Origin: Hirundichthys speculiger
Taxonomy: Eukaryota > Chordata > Actinopteri > Beloniformes > Exocoetidae
DNA length: 64,000 nt
Direction of reading: 5' to 3'
Assembly: GCA_018398805.1 (NCBI GenBank)
Contig: JAGFBZ010000012.1
Location: forward strand, 2,263,621-2,327,620
Shown: positions 24,541 through 36,231 of the stretch, piece after piece
How the letters are laid out: each line of letters opens with the position of its first letter
Position numbering within the stretch: the stretch's first letter is position 1
Translations under genes and position numbers: made by a program
The notes under the pieces: model-generated
What the model was told of the DNA's origin: nothing
Databases searched by the model: none
What the model saw: only the letters and a program-made list of their open reading frames with translations

Positions 24541-25509
24541 ATGTCATTCCTGCCAGTGGCCATCACACTATACAACCAATCACTTTAAATCTGTAAAATC
24601 TATAGTATCTCTATATGTCCGTTTACCTAGGTTACTTTCTCTTTTTTCTTTTACTATTAGACAGGGTATTTTGATAATCTCTTATTTGTAATTTTTGTAC
24701 ATTGGATTTGCACACGTGGGCCAGAGTTATTTAGTCTATTTTGTTATTCTTATATATTCAATTCCTGGTAAGGTGTAGTATTAAAGTGTTAATTTACTTA
24801 TTCCATATGTAGAGACTAATGTCTAACTTTTTATATCCCTTTAACCGATGCAACGGTCTTTTATAGGATGAACAATGGCGGCAGCAAAACATTTTCATTG
24901 CAGTTGCTTAGTTGTTGCTAAACAGTTGTATGGAGTTACTGGACAATTTACTACAATACCAATTAAATAGCATAAATATGGATATGTATGTCATTACCGG
25001 CCTCCTTATTCTAATCAGCGCTATTTGAAACTAGCGCGCATGCCATGAAACAGATAAAAAATCAATTTGAAGTTCGTTATTATAATTTTACCATATAGTC
25101 ATGTCGCTTTTCACAGCAGTGAGAAAGGTACATTAACAGCCTAGCCTACAAATCATTTTACAATAACCTGTTCATCACATTTTAACCAGTAAATATTCAC
25201 GTAAGTACACATCAGAAGAGATCTGGCAGACTTACGCTTCAACAGATAGTCTCCATTTTGATGTCACTTTCCTAACGGCCCGGTTTTTTTATTTCCCAAG
25301 CTGACTTCGCGTGACCCCTGCAGGCCAGCTCTCATCGTTTTTAATTGTCTTCCTTCTATTTTAATTTAAAGCAAAAACACATGAAACTAATTTTAAATTA
25401 AATTGTCACCATTTTTACTTTATTTACCACAATTAAGATTTTCATTTTTAATAGTCTCCATTCTTGGGGTTGCTTTGAGGTTGCCAAGCCATATTTTGAG
25501 GTTGCTATA
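24541..25509. other. Unassigned insert in ERV
   Basis: AT-rich sequence with no retroviral coding, where RT and protease should lie. Recognisable pol sequence ends abruptly at about 24540. It holds no long open frame and may be an inserted or recombined genomic fragment. Confidence 0.5.
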
Positions 25510-25835
25510 GCAACTGCAAGCTATTTTGTTTATTTTATTTATTACATTATTACAGTTTTATTATTACAGTTTTATTACTACTGGTTTTGCACACTGTTTT
25601 TTTTTTTTTTTTTTTTTTTTTCCTATTTATTTATTGCCTATTTAATGTCTATTTAATGTCCTGTCTATTTATGTATATTTTTGTATCTGCTGCAACGAGC
25701 CAATTTCCCCTCGGGGATTATAAAAGTATTTTCAATTCAATTCAATAATTCGCATTAAATTAAATTTATTAATCCGCAAGGGATCAATAAAGTATTTTCA
25801 ATTCAATTCAATTCAAACACCTGACAATAAGAACC
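25510..25835 (+). mobile_element. LINE 3' end inside ERV
   Basis: A poly-T tract, then TATTTATTGCCTATTTAATG repeats, then GCAACGAGCCAATTTCCCCT, CGGGGATTATAAAAGTATT and a TTCAATTCAATTCAA tail. This is a typical teleost LINE 3' end, followed by a second tail of similar type (AATCCGCAAGGGATCAATAA). Its presence shows the provirus interior is chimeric. The LINE family is uncertain. Confidence 0.6.
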
Positions 25836-28439
25836 CATCCCTACAAAAGACATCACCTGTTTCTGTTCACAGCAACCTTGACACAGACGGGTGAATGTCC
25901 AAGGTTCACCCAAAATCAGTGTTTGGATTGGAGAATCAGGGCATGGACAATCACACCTGCAGCGCGCAGAGATTTAAACCAGGTGTAACCCCCATCACCG
26001 CCTCCCCATTCAATATTGTTGAAATACTGTTGGATATTATTGCTGACACAGCCCAACATCAGATTTTTTTGAGTGATCACAACCGGTTCGACATTCTTGA
26101 TCAAACCTACATCGCATGGACCTTGTGCTCATAACGTCGTCGTTGTAACGTTCTGGAATGTTGGTAATTGGCCCAATTCACGATCAGCAGGCAGAAACCC
26201 ACATCGCCCTCCAGGTGAACACAGCGCGACACGTGATCACCTAGAATGAAACAACACACGATATGCCTTTCTGTCTGCATGGTAAAACAAAACAGTAGGG
26301 TCTCCACACAGTCAGTCAAAGTCAAAGGAGCCCACGTTGTCGTCACAGCACTTCGAGAGTCGGAGTCGTCTGAAACATTCACACTCCTGCAGACAACACA
26401 TAATACAACAATCACAAGCAGTTACCAATTTCCCTGAACCAGAGTCAGCGCCACTGGCACGCACTACAATGCGTAGACCAGTATAATATTGCGATTTCAG
26501 TTTCATATTTTACCATGTTCCTTCTTATAAACATAAAATAGACAAATACACACACAAAAATGGTTATTATTGTTGTTGGCAGAGGAATGGACAAACCAAG
26601 TGATCTTCATCTTCATCTTAATTACTTTGAGGCAGAATTTACAAATTAATTAACTTCGGTATGGATGCAGTCCATTAGCAAGGTGACTGAGGAATCAGAG
26701 ACAGGCAAATTATTTGAGGCAAATATTATGACTGAAATGACTTGGATCATAAATTGACTTGGTGAAAAGGTGTAGTACCTTTTTCCAGACACGCAGTGTC
26801 GACAGAAAACTTTTAGCAAGCAGTTCTTCATTGCAAAAGAGCCAAGGACAGAGGGAAAAAATGTGTTGCGATGTCTTATCAGTATTTGCATTCTTGTGTA
26901 TCAGTGCGTGTGGTAATGACGTGTCACCTGGCCCCACCCCCTCGTCCACGGCAGAGTCCAGATGGCGTCACTCTGTCAATCCGCTGCCGGCGCCACCCAC
27001 TTTTCCAGCACACTGCCGGACTGCTGAACACTGCTGACCAATGTCCCATCACATTGAAGACGGACGTCAGAGCCCTCATCTCTGACCAGATCCATACGGC
27101 TGTGTCGGCTGTCCGCTGTGGGGCTGAGAGACATTGTTATTCACAGCAATCAGTTCAGTTCCTCCAAACGTGAGCGCGCAGCAGTCTCCCTCCAGCTGCA
27201 GCAGTCTCTGGAGCGCGCAGCAGGCGAGTCTCCCCCGCACGTCTTCAGCGCAGCGTTTTTTTTGGGAAACAGTTCACTCCCAGAACTTCTCGGGGTGAAG
27301 CAGATGTGAAATTGTCATGTTGTCTGCTATGTACACGCGAGTGAAGGGTTAAGATAGATTAGGGTAAGAAAGGGAGAAGAAAACGTCTAAATTTCTGAAC
27401 GAACAAACTTGCCTCTTTCCCAAAAACTACAGTGCCTCTGGTTCCCCAGTGCTTGCTCAGACCGCAGCGCTTATCTTTCCCTTTTTTTTTCCCTTTAACC
27501 GCTGCTTCTTCGCTTCGCGCCCGCGCATTGTCTCCCCAGATCATCGAGAACGCGCATCGTCAGAAATCTTTAATTTATGTTTGTACATTCAACTGCCAAA
27601 CCTCGTAACATCAAACAGGCAATCATCCAAAGCCACAGCTCATTGCTTTAACAGCCTGAAAAAGCCTGAAACAGCCTGCCCCTATGAGCCCAGTGCCGAT
27701 CCGTCCCGGTCCAACACAACTGAAACTTTTTTTTTTTTTTTTTTTTTGTTTTTTTGTTTCAAGACTTAAGTCCGCAACTGCCTCATTACTACTTCTCAAA
27801 TCACTTCTGGTTCCGAGATCTCGTTCTCTTGCCTTAGATCCAATCGTCATCGGATCGCAACTGCTTACGTCCCATCCACCTTGTCCAGCCAGTACAAAGT
27901 GATGGAATCAATATTTCCCACTTCTGTCGCGAGGCACTCACAGCGTACCTCGAGCAGCCTAGCTCACCGGCTAGTAACACCAGAAGACGGCAGTTTCGAC
28001 AGGCCGTCCAACACGACACCTGTACGAGGGGCTGGCACTCAATCAGCGACAGAAAACTCCGGTGCACAATCTCCCCACGGACTAAAGACCCACAGACGAG
28101 GCAGTGCGGCTCACAGGGCACAGAACAGCTCAGAAAACACCATGCAGCCGAAAACCAACACAAAACAAACACCCGGGGTAACCCCAAACAGACAAAACCC
28201 TCCTCACCGCTCCGTCGCAGCTCAGTGATCAGACAGACAAAATAATTTCCACTCACCAGAACAGTGGTTCGGTCGTTCATCCGCCCTTGTCCCCGTCCAG
28301 TCGCTGCGGTTGTCCATCACGAGACCGGATTCCTCAAAACCTACGGAATATTTTGGCCGAAAAGAGCTTTCTCTCACCGATCAGGGCCGCAGCGAGTGGA
28401 ACCAGCAGACAAAGCACAGAAAAACAAGTAAAAAAAATG
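25836..28439. other. ERV leader side, gag not recognised
   Basis: This stretch should hold leader, gag and protease on the minus strand. I found no capsid, zinc-knuckle (CX2CX4HX4C) or aspartic protease (DTGA) motif. A 148-codon minus-strand frame at 27834-28280 starts about 170 bases from the PBS but resembles no Gag and is cysteine-rich; I do not call it a gene. The right third is GC-richer. Confidence 0.5.
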
Positions 28440-28450
28440 CAGGGACGCCA
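28440..28450 (-). promoter_or_regulatory. Retroviral primer-binding site, tRNA-Asn type
   Basis: The plus strand reads CAGGGACGCCA, followed by AC and then the LTR. This equals the last 11 nt (including CCA) of vertebrate tRNA-Asn(GTT). On the minus strand it is therefore an 11-nt PBS (TGGCGTCCCTG) two bases after the 5' LTR. Pairing does not extend further, because the next bases are AT-rich. Confidence 0.75.
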
Positions 28451-28452
28451 AC

Positions 28453-28886
28453 TGTTAAGTTGAAATTTGGGCATATCTCACTCAAAAGCATACACTCAAA
28501 TTCAACCATAATTGTGTTCTGGTGATGCAGCCAATTCGGTTATTAAACAAAGCACTGACAACCTGACGGAGGTGCAAAACGGAGTTTTATTCTCCAAGTC
28601 TGCATGCAAATTCAGAGAGGTCATTACAGAATGCTGGATGGTTCAGAATGACCACGTATCAGTAGGGAACAATTGCATTTAAAGATCACAGGAAAAACAT
28701 CAGGACCTTGGATAAGTTCTCTAGACGTCAAACTCGGCAGACTCGTTGGCGCCTAATATCATATCAACACAGTGGCCTCATCCTAGACGAGTTTAATCAC
28801 GGTTAATCAAATGTCATCCAGCCCTGTCAGTGATTTTACTCCAGGTCAGGAAGGCCTCAGAAAGCCTGAAATCAATTTTAATATCA
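28453..28886 (-). repeat. ERV 5' LTR
   Basis: 434 bp, apparently identical to 20707-21140. On the minus strand it contains a TATA-like CTTTAAATGC and the polyadenylation signal AATAAA (complement TTTATT at 28586-28591), in the order expected for U3-R-U5. It ends CTTAACA next to the PBS. Confidence 0.93.
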
Positions 28887-29110
28887 TAAGGGTATCATAA
28901 GGGTTGTTGCCCTTCAACTGTTGCTGGTTCAGTTCCCAGTCCTAGCCCCAGCCCTAGTCCTAGTCCCAGTCCCAGTCCCAGTCCCAGTCCTAGTCCCAGT
29001 CCTAGTCCCAGTCCCAGTCCTGGATAAATGGAGCTGGTTAAGTCAGGGAGGGCGTCCGCCGTAAAAACCGATGCCAATCAATCAATATGGGGAACGCGAT
29101 GCTCCCCTGT
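28887..29110 (+). mobile_element. Right part of interrupted SINE, copy B
   Basis: After the LTR comes TAAGGGTATCATAAGGGTTG, then a second copy of the 41-bp SINE head, an 87-bp (CAGTCC)n tract (28934-29020) and the SINE tail. The tract opens a glycine-leucine dipeptide frame on the minus strand, which is an artefact. Confidence 0.55.
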
Positions 29111-29315
29111 GGTCATTGCATCTACCTCATTGAGCTGTTTCTATTATTTTCCTGTTTTTAAATGAATCGCTGTTTGTTTCTGTTCATCTGTTGAAACATT
29201 AGAAATTTGCGATAAAGCCAGTCTGTCTCACAGCTCCAGTTACAAGCTGTGTATTTCCCGTCTCCTCTGAAACGTAATTCATCTACCAGCCGGTACCGGT
29301 AATGACCTGCAGGGC

Positions 29316-29618
29316 TCATTCTCGGTCACGATGAGCAACAACCAGGCCGGACAGTCGCTGGCTTCCGTTAGTCACCTCACTGAGGATTCTTTGTTGTGTT
29401 TTTGGAGTCATCTGAGCTGGACGTCCACTTCTAGGAAGAGTAGCCAGTGAACTACTGTTTACTGTAACAGTAAAAGCATTTACGGACCCTAACCCATTTG
29501 TGGACATCTGTGGACTGTTGGATGCCCAAACACTCCGAGATGACTCTGCATCCCTTTCCGGCCTCATGCAGATCGATTTCCCTTGATTGCATGTCTTCAG
29601 AGATCCCCTGCGATGCAT
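29316..29618 (-). pseudogene. Tc1-like transposase remnant, N-terminal part, copy B
   Basis: The same remnant as 8528-8830, with the GRP linker motif preserved and a few substitutions (for example K-to-R and L-to-P changes in the upstream frame). Confidence 0.8.
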
Positions 29619-31747
29619 GATTCGTATCAGTAGATGCTTCTTACAGACACCAAAGTGAATCTACTCTTCCAGACTCATTTATTGGACTCCAGCTGTTAAA
29701 ATTACCAACCCCGACCAAAGTAAATAGTTAATACTTGCTTTGTCCTTTGGCAGTAATCCGTAGAAGCTCCCAGGGCCTGCTCCTCTGCTCGTCTCAGGTT
29801 TGTCTGTTTGTAAATGGTTTTGACATGCGTTTCTGGCTCCAGCATGCTGAGGGAATCGATGTTGACTGGTTCTGCCCGAGGTTGTAATTATTCCATGAAA
29901 ATGTGTGTTTCCTGTGTTTTCTCCTGCAGACTGTTGTTCTTTCCGTCCTCGTTAGAGAGCGGTTTTTGTTTTATCCTTCTCCACAGGTGGCTCATTACAC
30001 CTGAGGAGCTTTCTGAGTCTCGCATCGACGTCCTTCCCCGGGTCTTTTTCACACCACATCATTAAAATTGTTGCATTTGTTCTCAGAAATGTTTACCTAA
30101 TCACATCCAAGGGTTTCGGTGGCATAAACAGCAATTAATTTTCCATAAGCTGCATTTCAGTTAATTCAGCCTGAACTCTTTCTAGTTTTAGTTACAGCAC
30201 TTGAGTTAATGGTTCTGCTAATATTTCAGGTAGGTAGCGTAAGTGTGATGTACAAAAAACAACAGTGAAGAAGAGTTTAAATAAGAGGGGGACTACTGGC
30301 ATGAATTTCAAAGCTCCCAGCACAAACCACAAAAGTTTTTCATTGTTACTCGTGCTGCATTTGCATCTGTCTTTGTTTGCTGCAGAGTGTGAGAGCTCAG
30401 AGGCCTGAGTGTGGTGGCAGGATGACACTAAGTCAACGGTGCTTGTTGCAGCTTTCGAGGGAGGCTTGGGAACAAAGATAAGGGCCTCTTAACATGCCGC
30501 ATTCAAGGAAGAGCTCAGGTGTCAGCCAGTTTTCAAGTCCCCACTTTCGACTCTGCATATAATAAATACCGTTTCACTGAGCTCATGGGAGCTTAGCGGT
30601 GAGACAAACACAGTTTTGTGGAAGTCAGGTGCAGCTGCCATCACTCTCAGTTTACAATCGGCGACTAAATCAAATACATCTGCGACCGTAAAACCGCTGA
30701 CTGTCTCCTCGTAGAGCTGGGTGAGGATCAGTACTTAAAATTTACATGTGCCCACATACTTTGATGCTACAGCAATTATTCAGACCTGCACAAAACAAAA
30801 AAAACACCACAAACTGTCTCCAGAGGGGACGACGGCCTCAACCTTTGTTGGTACCCAGTGTGAAACAAATATATTCCACAACTCCAAGCACCGATAGGAG
30901 GGCAGCGGGGTGGAAGCTGGCGCTACAGGCAGATGGAACCTGGCGTGTTAGGAGGCAGAACTCATCTGGGGTTTTGCAGACGAACGTCTTTTTCTCTGTG
31001 GCTTCCTGCAGTTATTCCAGTAGAAGTAGACAGGATCACCACTCAACTGGAGGAACTGGAGGAACTGGAGGAAGCCATGGGAGATGGCCGACTACCACAG
31101 ATCATATTTGGTGGTAGTCAGGTTGGCCCGGTTCTTTTGATTTGGATACAAACAGTTTGTATAATTCCTCTGGATTCAGCTTTGATTTCCAGGGAGCAGT
31201 ACCAACAAATGAAGACACTGCCTCTGGACGTCACTGAACAGCCATCCAACCAGAGAAGGAAAGTGATGGCAGCCATCTCTTCAGTAGTGGATGTTGGAGG
31301 CTCCTGTATGAAGCATCACATCCGGTGAAACGTCACATTTCTAGTGGAAATGATGTATACAAGAGGACCCAAGTAAGAATGGGGCTGGCCAGGTTTCTAA
31401 ATGTTGTCCAGGGATTTGTCAGTCACAGTTAGATAGGGTTAGACATAAAGAAAGACAGAGATACCCAATACCCAATCCAGTAGTTTTTAATCCCTTGAAT
31501 CTCTTCAGATATTTCTAAACACATATAAAAGGCCTCTAATGGTCTTAAGTTAGCTTGGTTAAGACTCTACACAGGGGTCGTGAACTAGTCTGTACATTAG
31601 ACATTTTTTTTTTCTTCCAGGTGAGCCTTTAGTTTTGTAAAAGATTTTAGGAATGAGTAAATCTTGGTGATTCAGATGGCTAAATCTAATTGTAAAGTTG
31701 AACTACGGTGGTTCCCACTGGAATGGACTTTCGCTTGACACCAAAAA
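29619..31747. other. Gene-free interval, copy B
   Basis: Counterpart of 8831-10968. The exon-like stretch near 31022-31090 has one extra GAACTGGAG unit and a different 3' side (GGGAGATGGCCGAC) with no splice donor. This argues against a conserved exon. Confidence 0.6.
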
Positions 31748-32172
31748 TGTCATGGCCTGGGTCGGCCATGACAGCCCTGTGTGTGTCTGTGTCTGTAAAG
31801 TTGGCGTCTCTCCCTGTCTTTAGTGGTTCCTGTTTTACTTTTACTTTCAAAGGTCTGTGTTGTCTCCGTTGTTTTCTGATTTGCTTCCTTCCTCTCGTTA
31901 CCCTGATTCCCTGCACCTGCCTCTCGTTTGATCCCTTGTGTATTTAAGTCTTGTCATTTTTCCCTGTCCTCCGTGGGTCCATTAGTCGCTATACGTGTGT
32001 TGCAGTCCTGCCTTTTTCCCTCTTGTCATCCGCCTGGACTTTGAGTTAAGTGTGTTTTTGCATTTTTGGACTGTTGCATTTTGCATTTTGGATTTTGTGT
32101 AATAAACCCCTTTTCATTTTGAGATCTCCTGCTCTTGGGTCCTCCTTCATCCATCCACAGCACACCATGACA
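31748..32172 (+). mobile_element. Solo LTR, Gypsy-like, copy B
   Basis: TGTCATGGCC...CATGACA, collinear with 10969-11393. It has a 6-bp insertion (TTTTAC) near 31838 and a 6-bp deletion near the 3' end relative to copy A. Confidence 0.65.
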
Positions 32173-33649
32173 AAAACACCTTCTGTCATGCATAAACAAT
32201 CACCTTTTAAAAACAGAAGCCTACATTTAATTAAGGCCTGATATCCTTAAAAGTAATTATTTGAGGGACTGCGGTTTTAGACTTCAACATCCTGAACTCT
32301 GCAAACCAGATGATGGTGACAATGTGAATTGTGAAGAAGAGGAGGACCGCAAATCGCAGGTGTTTTTGGGTGACGTTTGTGAGGCAGCTCTTAGAAAAGG
32401 AAGTCATTGCAGTTTGTCCATGTAAACTGATCCACTTCTGAAGTTTAACATCTTTGGTTGGGACATGAAGACTTTAAGGGCTGTAGCTGGACATGATTTG
32501 TTTTCTTGAGGTTTAAGGAACAAGGACAAAGTCACAAGAAACTCAAGTGCAGAATACTTCTGTGTTTCCGCATAAACCACGCCCACTTCAGATTTCTGAC
32601 CAATCACACCAATAGTTGTTGGACACCAGACGAGAGAAAAGTTCTGCCCAGATGATGCCAGAAAAGGATGACATCAATCTTTTCACGCGGCTGGTCGAAC
32701 GGGTAGAACATGTCGGGTCTGCCGTCTTAACCAGAAGCTTCTCCTCATTTCTGAAGTTTTCTCCTCTAGCTAATTCCTCATTAGATGTATTGGTCAACCC
32801 TCGAGTAGCCGGGGTTGGTTTCTTCAGCCTTCTACGTAGAACCAGACTCTTCAAGAAGAACTGGGTTTCCTGAAGAGTGCTTTTGAAGCCATGTCTTGTA
32901 ACACGCCTACACCTTTTAGACATGTTTAAATAAATAAATAAAAACAACAAGAACTTGACTTTCATCAGAGAGAGCCTTTTGGTAAAATCTCAGAATATCT
33001 ACACTGTGACATGTGGTCAGACTGACCCAGAACATGTTGTGTTGTCAGCCTGAGCAGGACAGGACGGTCGTTTCTGCTGCCATCAAATCCTCTGCCTCTG
33101 TTTCCTCGCAGGGAGTCACAGTCTGAGTTCCTTTCAGCTCTGCAGATAAAAGAGCATTGATTGAGCTCCTACAAGCTTCGCATGAATATCGACGCCAGTA
33201 ACTCTCCTGCATCTTTCTGTCCTTGGAGCATCTAATATTCCCACAGTCGCTCCACCGAAGATCATGAACGGAGAGGAGAATAATTAAGAGTGAAATTTTC
33301 TCATCCTAAGTTTGAGTTGACACATTTATAGGACAGAACCACATTCACAGCAGTAAAATTATATCTAATAGAGAAGTTAAATGGGTTGTTTTGGAGAAGT
33401 GGACCCGTAGGCCAACAGCAGTGAGGCACTTAAAAATAATAGGAGTGAACTTTATTAAACAAAACCAAGAGCTCTGCTAATCCATGGTCCAAAACTCAGC
33501 GATGAGTGAGGCAGGAACCGAGAAACTACACATAACAGCAAAGACGATGATCCAAAAAGAAGCAGAACATGTCTGGATGGATGAATGCAGAGGAAAGAGA
33601 GGTGCTGCAGGGACTGTTCTGGTCGAAGGCCCAAGGACGTGGCTCTCCA
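32173..33649. other. Gene-free interval, copy B
   Basis: Counterpart of 11394-12861. No gene was recognised. Confidence 0.6.
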
Positions 33650-34155
33650 GAGACCCGACACGGTACCCCAGAGAAGCGACACGGTACCTCAAAGACCCAA
33701 CACGGCACCTTAGGCACCCCACATGTAACCTGGAGACCCAACACAATACCTCAAAGACCCAACACTGTACCTTAGGGACCCGACACAGTACCTCAGAGAC
33801 CCGTCACTTAACCTGGGGACCCAACATGTAACCTGGAGACCCGTCACGGTACTTCAGAGACCTGAGACCCGTCACGGTACTTCAGAGGCCCAACACGATA
33901 CCCCAGAGACCCTGAGATGGTACTTCAGAGACCCAAGACCCATCATGGTACCTCAGAGACCCGACACATAATCCGGAGACCTGACATGTAACCTGGAGAC
34001 CCGACACGGTACCTTAGAGACCCGAGATGGTATCTCAGGGACCCGAGATGGTACCTCAGAGACCCAAGACCCGTCACAGTACCTCAGAGACCCGACATGT
34101 AACCTGGAGACCCAACACGGTACCGCAGAGACCCGAGACCTGACATGATAACTTA
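33650..34155. repeat. 21-bp minisatellite, copy B
   Basis: The same unit as 12862-13671 but about 506 bp long against 810 bp. The near-perfect block at the left end has been lost. Confidence 0.93.
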
Positions 34156-35228
34156 GAGCAGTGCATCACTGAAAGAACAGCTCTGAGTGATGTCACTGGT
34201 CTGGCCGATGGGAGACAACGTCACAGACGGTCGAGTGTTACGATATACAGACACCTTATTTATTTTAAAAGCAAATGTTTTCAACAGTGAAGGAGTGATT
34301 GGCATCTGCTTTGTAAAAGCAGTTCTGTTTTGTTTCTGTGTTTAGTTGTGAGACACACAACGATCATCCTCCTCTTCCCTGAAGGACCAGTGGATGCAGT
34401 TTGTTTTACTGGATCAGCAACAACGCCGTGCGAACGTGCACCTTTGTCAGCAGCACATTAGAGTTGATGGCTGCGTTAACAGTTCACAGTCTGACGCTGG
34501 ATTTTCCAGCAGACTGAGGTGGAAAACTGATGCTCCTCTGATACTGGAAGGTCACGAGTCTGAACCACGAGCAGTAAATACAGTCTGTTGGACCAACTGG
34601 AAGACATTTAATACAACATTATCTCATTTACAGGAAGTACGGTCACTTAGAACCCAAAGTTATTACAAACTGTTGGAGGTGTGATTGGAGTCAAAGCTCA
34701 CGTGGAAGCGCCCAAGATAAGACAGGAATGACTGGAAGTGGCCATCTGATGTCCTCTTTGATCTTCAGCTCAAATGTCTGTTTTTTTTTCATTCAGGATC
34801 GTTAAAGCTCACAGAGTCATCTGATGATTAAATCATTAAAGCCCGGCGGGTCGTGACAACCGGCGTTGCTGAAGCCGGTCTCCAGTAAAGGCTGCTGTTC
34901 ACGTGAACACGATCCTGCCTGGACCTGAAACACTGGCGAGCCTCCTGCCCGTCTGGAGCCACACCGACCCCGGCATGCACCAGAACCCAGCAGCAGATCC
35001 ACTACCCACGGTGCATCTCATCAGCATCGTCTGAGTTCCTTAAGTTCTTAGTTTCCTTCAGGATTAATAAAGTTACTCTAATCTATATTATGCTCTACGC
35101 TCCCGGCTCCAGAAATCTCAGCCACGGAAACTGTGACGGGATCAAAGTATCTCCTTCGGTCCGTATTACCCGTCTGGTTTTGGGTCTTTTTTTTTTACTT
35201 TGCAGCTCGTTGCCAGGTAACTAATATG
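34156..35228. other. Gene-free interval, copy B
   Basis: Counterpart of 13672-14782, with the same L2-like tail near 35045-35095. The (AT)n run and its flank that precede the SINE in copy A are deleted here. Confidence 0.55.
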
Positions 35229-35410
35229 ATTTTTTGGCACTAGCGGCCTTTATTTGATAGTGGAGAGACAGGAAGGGGAGAAGAGAGAACAGGGAAGACA
35301 CGCGGCAAAGGGTTGACGAGCCGGGAGTCGAACTCGCGACCAGCCTCACAAGGACTGTAGCCTCTGTATATGGGCCGCCTGTCCTAACCACTGCGCCACC
35401 GGGGCGGCCC
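35229..35410 (-). mobile_element. tRNA-derived SINE, copy B
   Basis: The same insertion as 14783-14972 and 16387-16573. Confidence 0.85.
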
Positions 35411-35635
35411 GATTTTAGATAATTTTAAGGTCTTTATTGGAGCGACATAAATGTTGAAAATAATGAAATGACATAAAACACCTGCGTGGGGCCGTTTTTC
35501 GTTCTGTGCTCCAGCAGAGATGAAACGGATCAGAGATGTTCAGAAACAGGCGACACGGACAGAACAAAGAGAGAAAGCAGATTAGCATCGAGCGCTGAAT
35601 ATACAAGCACAGGCAATAAGGCAATAAGAGATGAT

Positions 35636-35738
35636 GATATTTGCTCGGGGGTCATGCTCTGGGTCTCTGTAAAGCGCCTAGAGACAATTGTCATTGTAAC
35701 ACGCTATATAAATAAAATTGAATTGAATTGAATTGAAT
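35636..35738 (+). mobile_element. Retroelement 3' end with (TTGAA)n tail, copy B
   Basis: Counterpart of 15202-15302 and 16807-16909. Confidence 0.6.
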
Positions 35739-36231
35739 GAAAACAGATTTTCTTTTGTTAAAATCAAGTTATTCTCTGCAGTTCTGATTTTCTACCAGAA
35801 CGTATGCACGTGCACGCTCGGGAATGAAGTTCAAATAAAAAAACAATCCTCCATGAGCTGTGGAATCAATCACAACTGGTGTCAACGGTCACGGAGATAA
35901 CAGCATGTGCGCCTGAGGATGTGGAGCCTTTTATGATTTCTGCTCCTGATAAAAATAATGGAACTGAAGCTTTTTTTTCTTTCTTTCCTACTTCTGTTTT
36001 TTTTACCAACTTGTTTTAAATATGGTGGAAAGATTTAGCAGAAAAACACTGGTGCTTCCAGTTGTGCGGGTTGTTCAAAGGGAGCAGTGAGCTCTGCCGG
36101 GCCCTTCATGAAAACCCGGCCCTTCACACTTCCCATCAAGCACTGCTTTCATCCTGAGAATCTAATGGCAGTCAGGCTGCTGAAAGGATGGGATGATTTG
36201 CCTCCCCGCTGTTTCAGAGCTTAAGGAGCTG

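Larger units (their letters stand above)
20707..28886 (-). mobile_element. Endogenous retrovirus, class I-like, defective, minus strand
   Basis: An 8180-bp provirus bounded by two 434-bp LTRs that read as identical. Orientation is minus: the primer-binding site lies just inside the right LTR, and the pol and env remnants are on the minus strand. Order on the minus strand: 5' LTR, PBS, leader with no recognisable gag, an unrelated insert including a LINE tail, a truncated pol (connection, RNase H, integrase), a non-coding stretch, the env membrane-anchor remnant, and the 3' LTR. The gamma/epsilon-like character is inferred from the integrase C-terminal pattern and the env anchor. Coding parts are broken by frameshifts, so it cannot make its own proteins. 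Copy A has no insertion at the matching site. Confidence 0.9.

Noticed and set aside
27834..28280. 148-codon minus-strand frame after the PBS as a gag gene
   Set aside because: No matrix, capsid or zinc-knuckle features, and unusual cysteine content. Treated as leader sequence.
28895..29077. Glycine-leucine repeat frame on the minus strand
   Set aside because: A direct translation of the (CAGTCC)n tract; no gene context.
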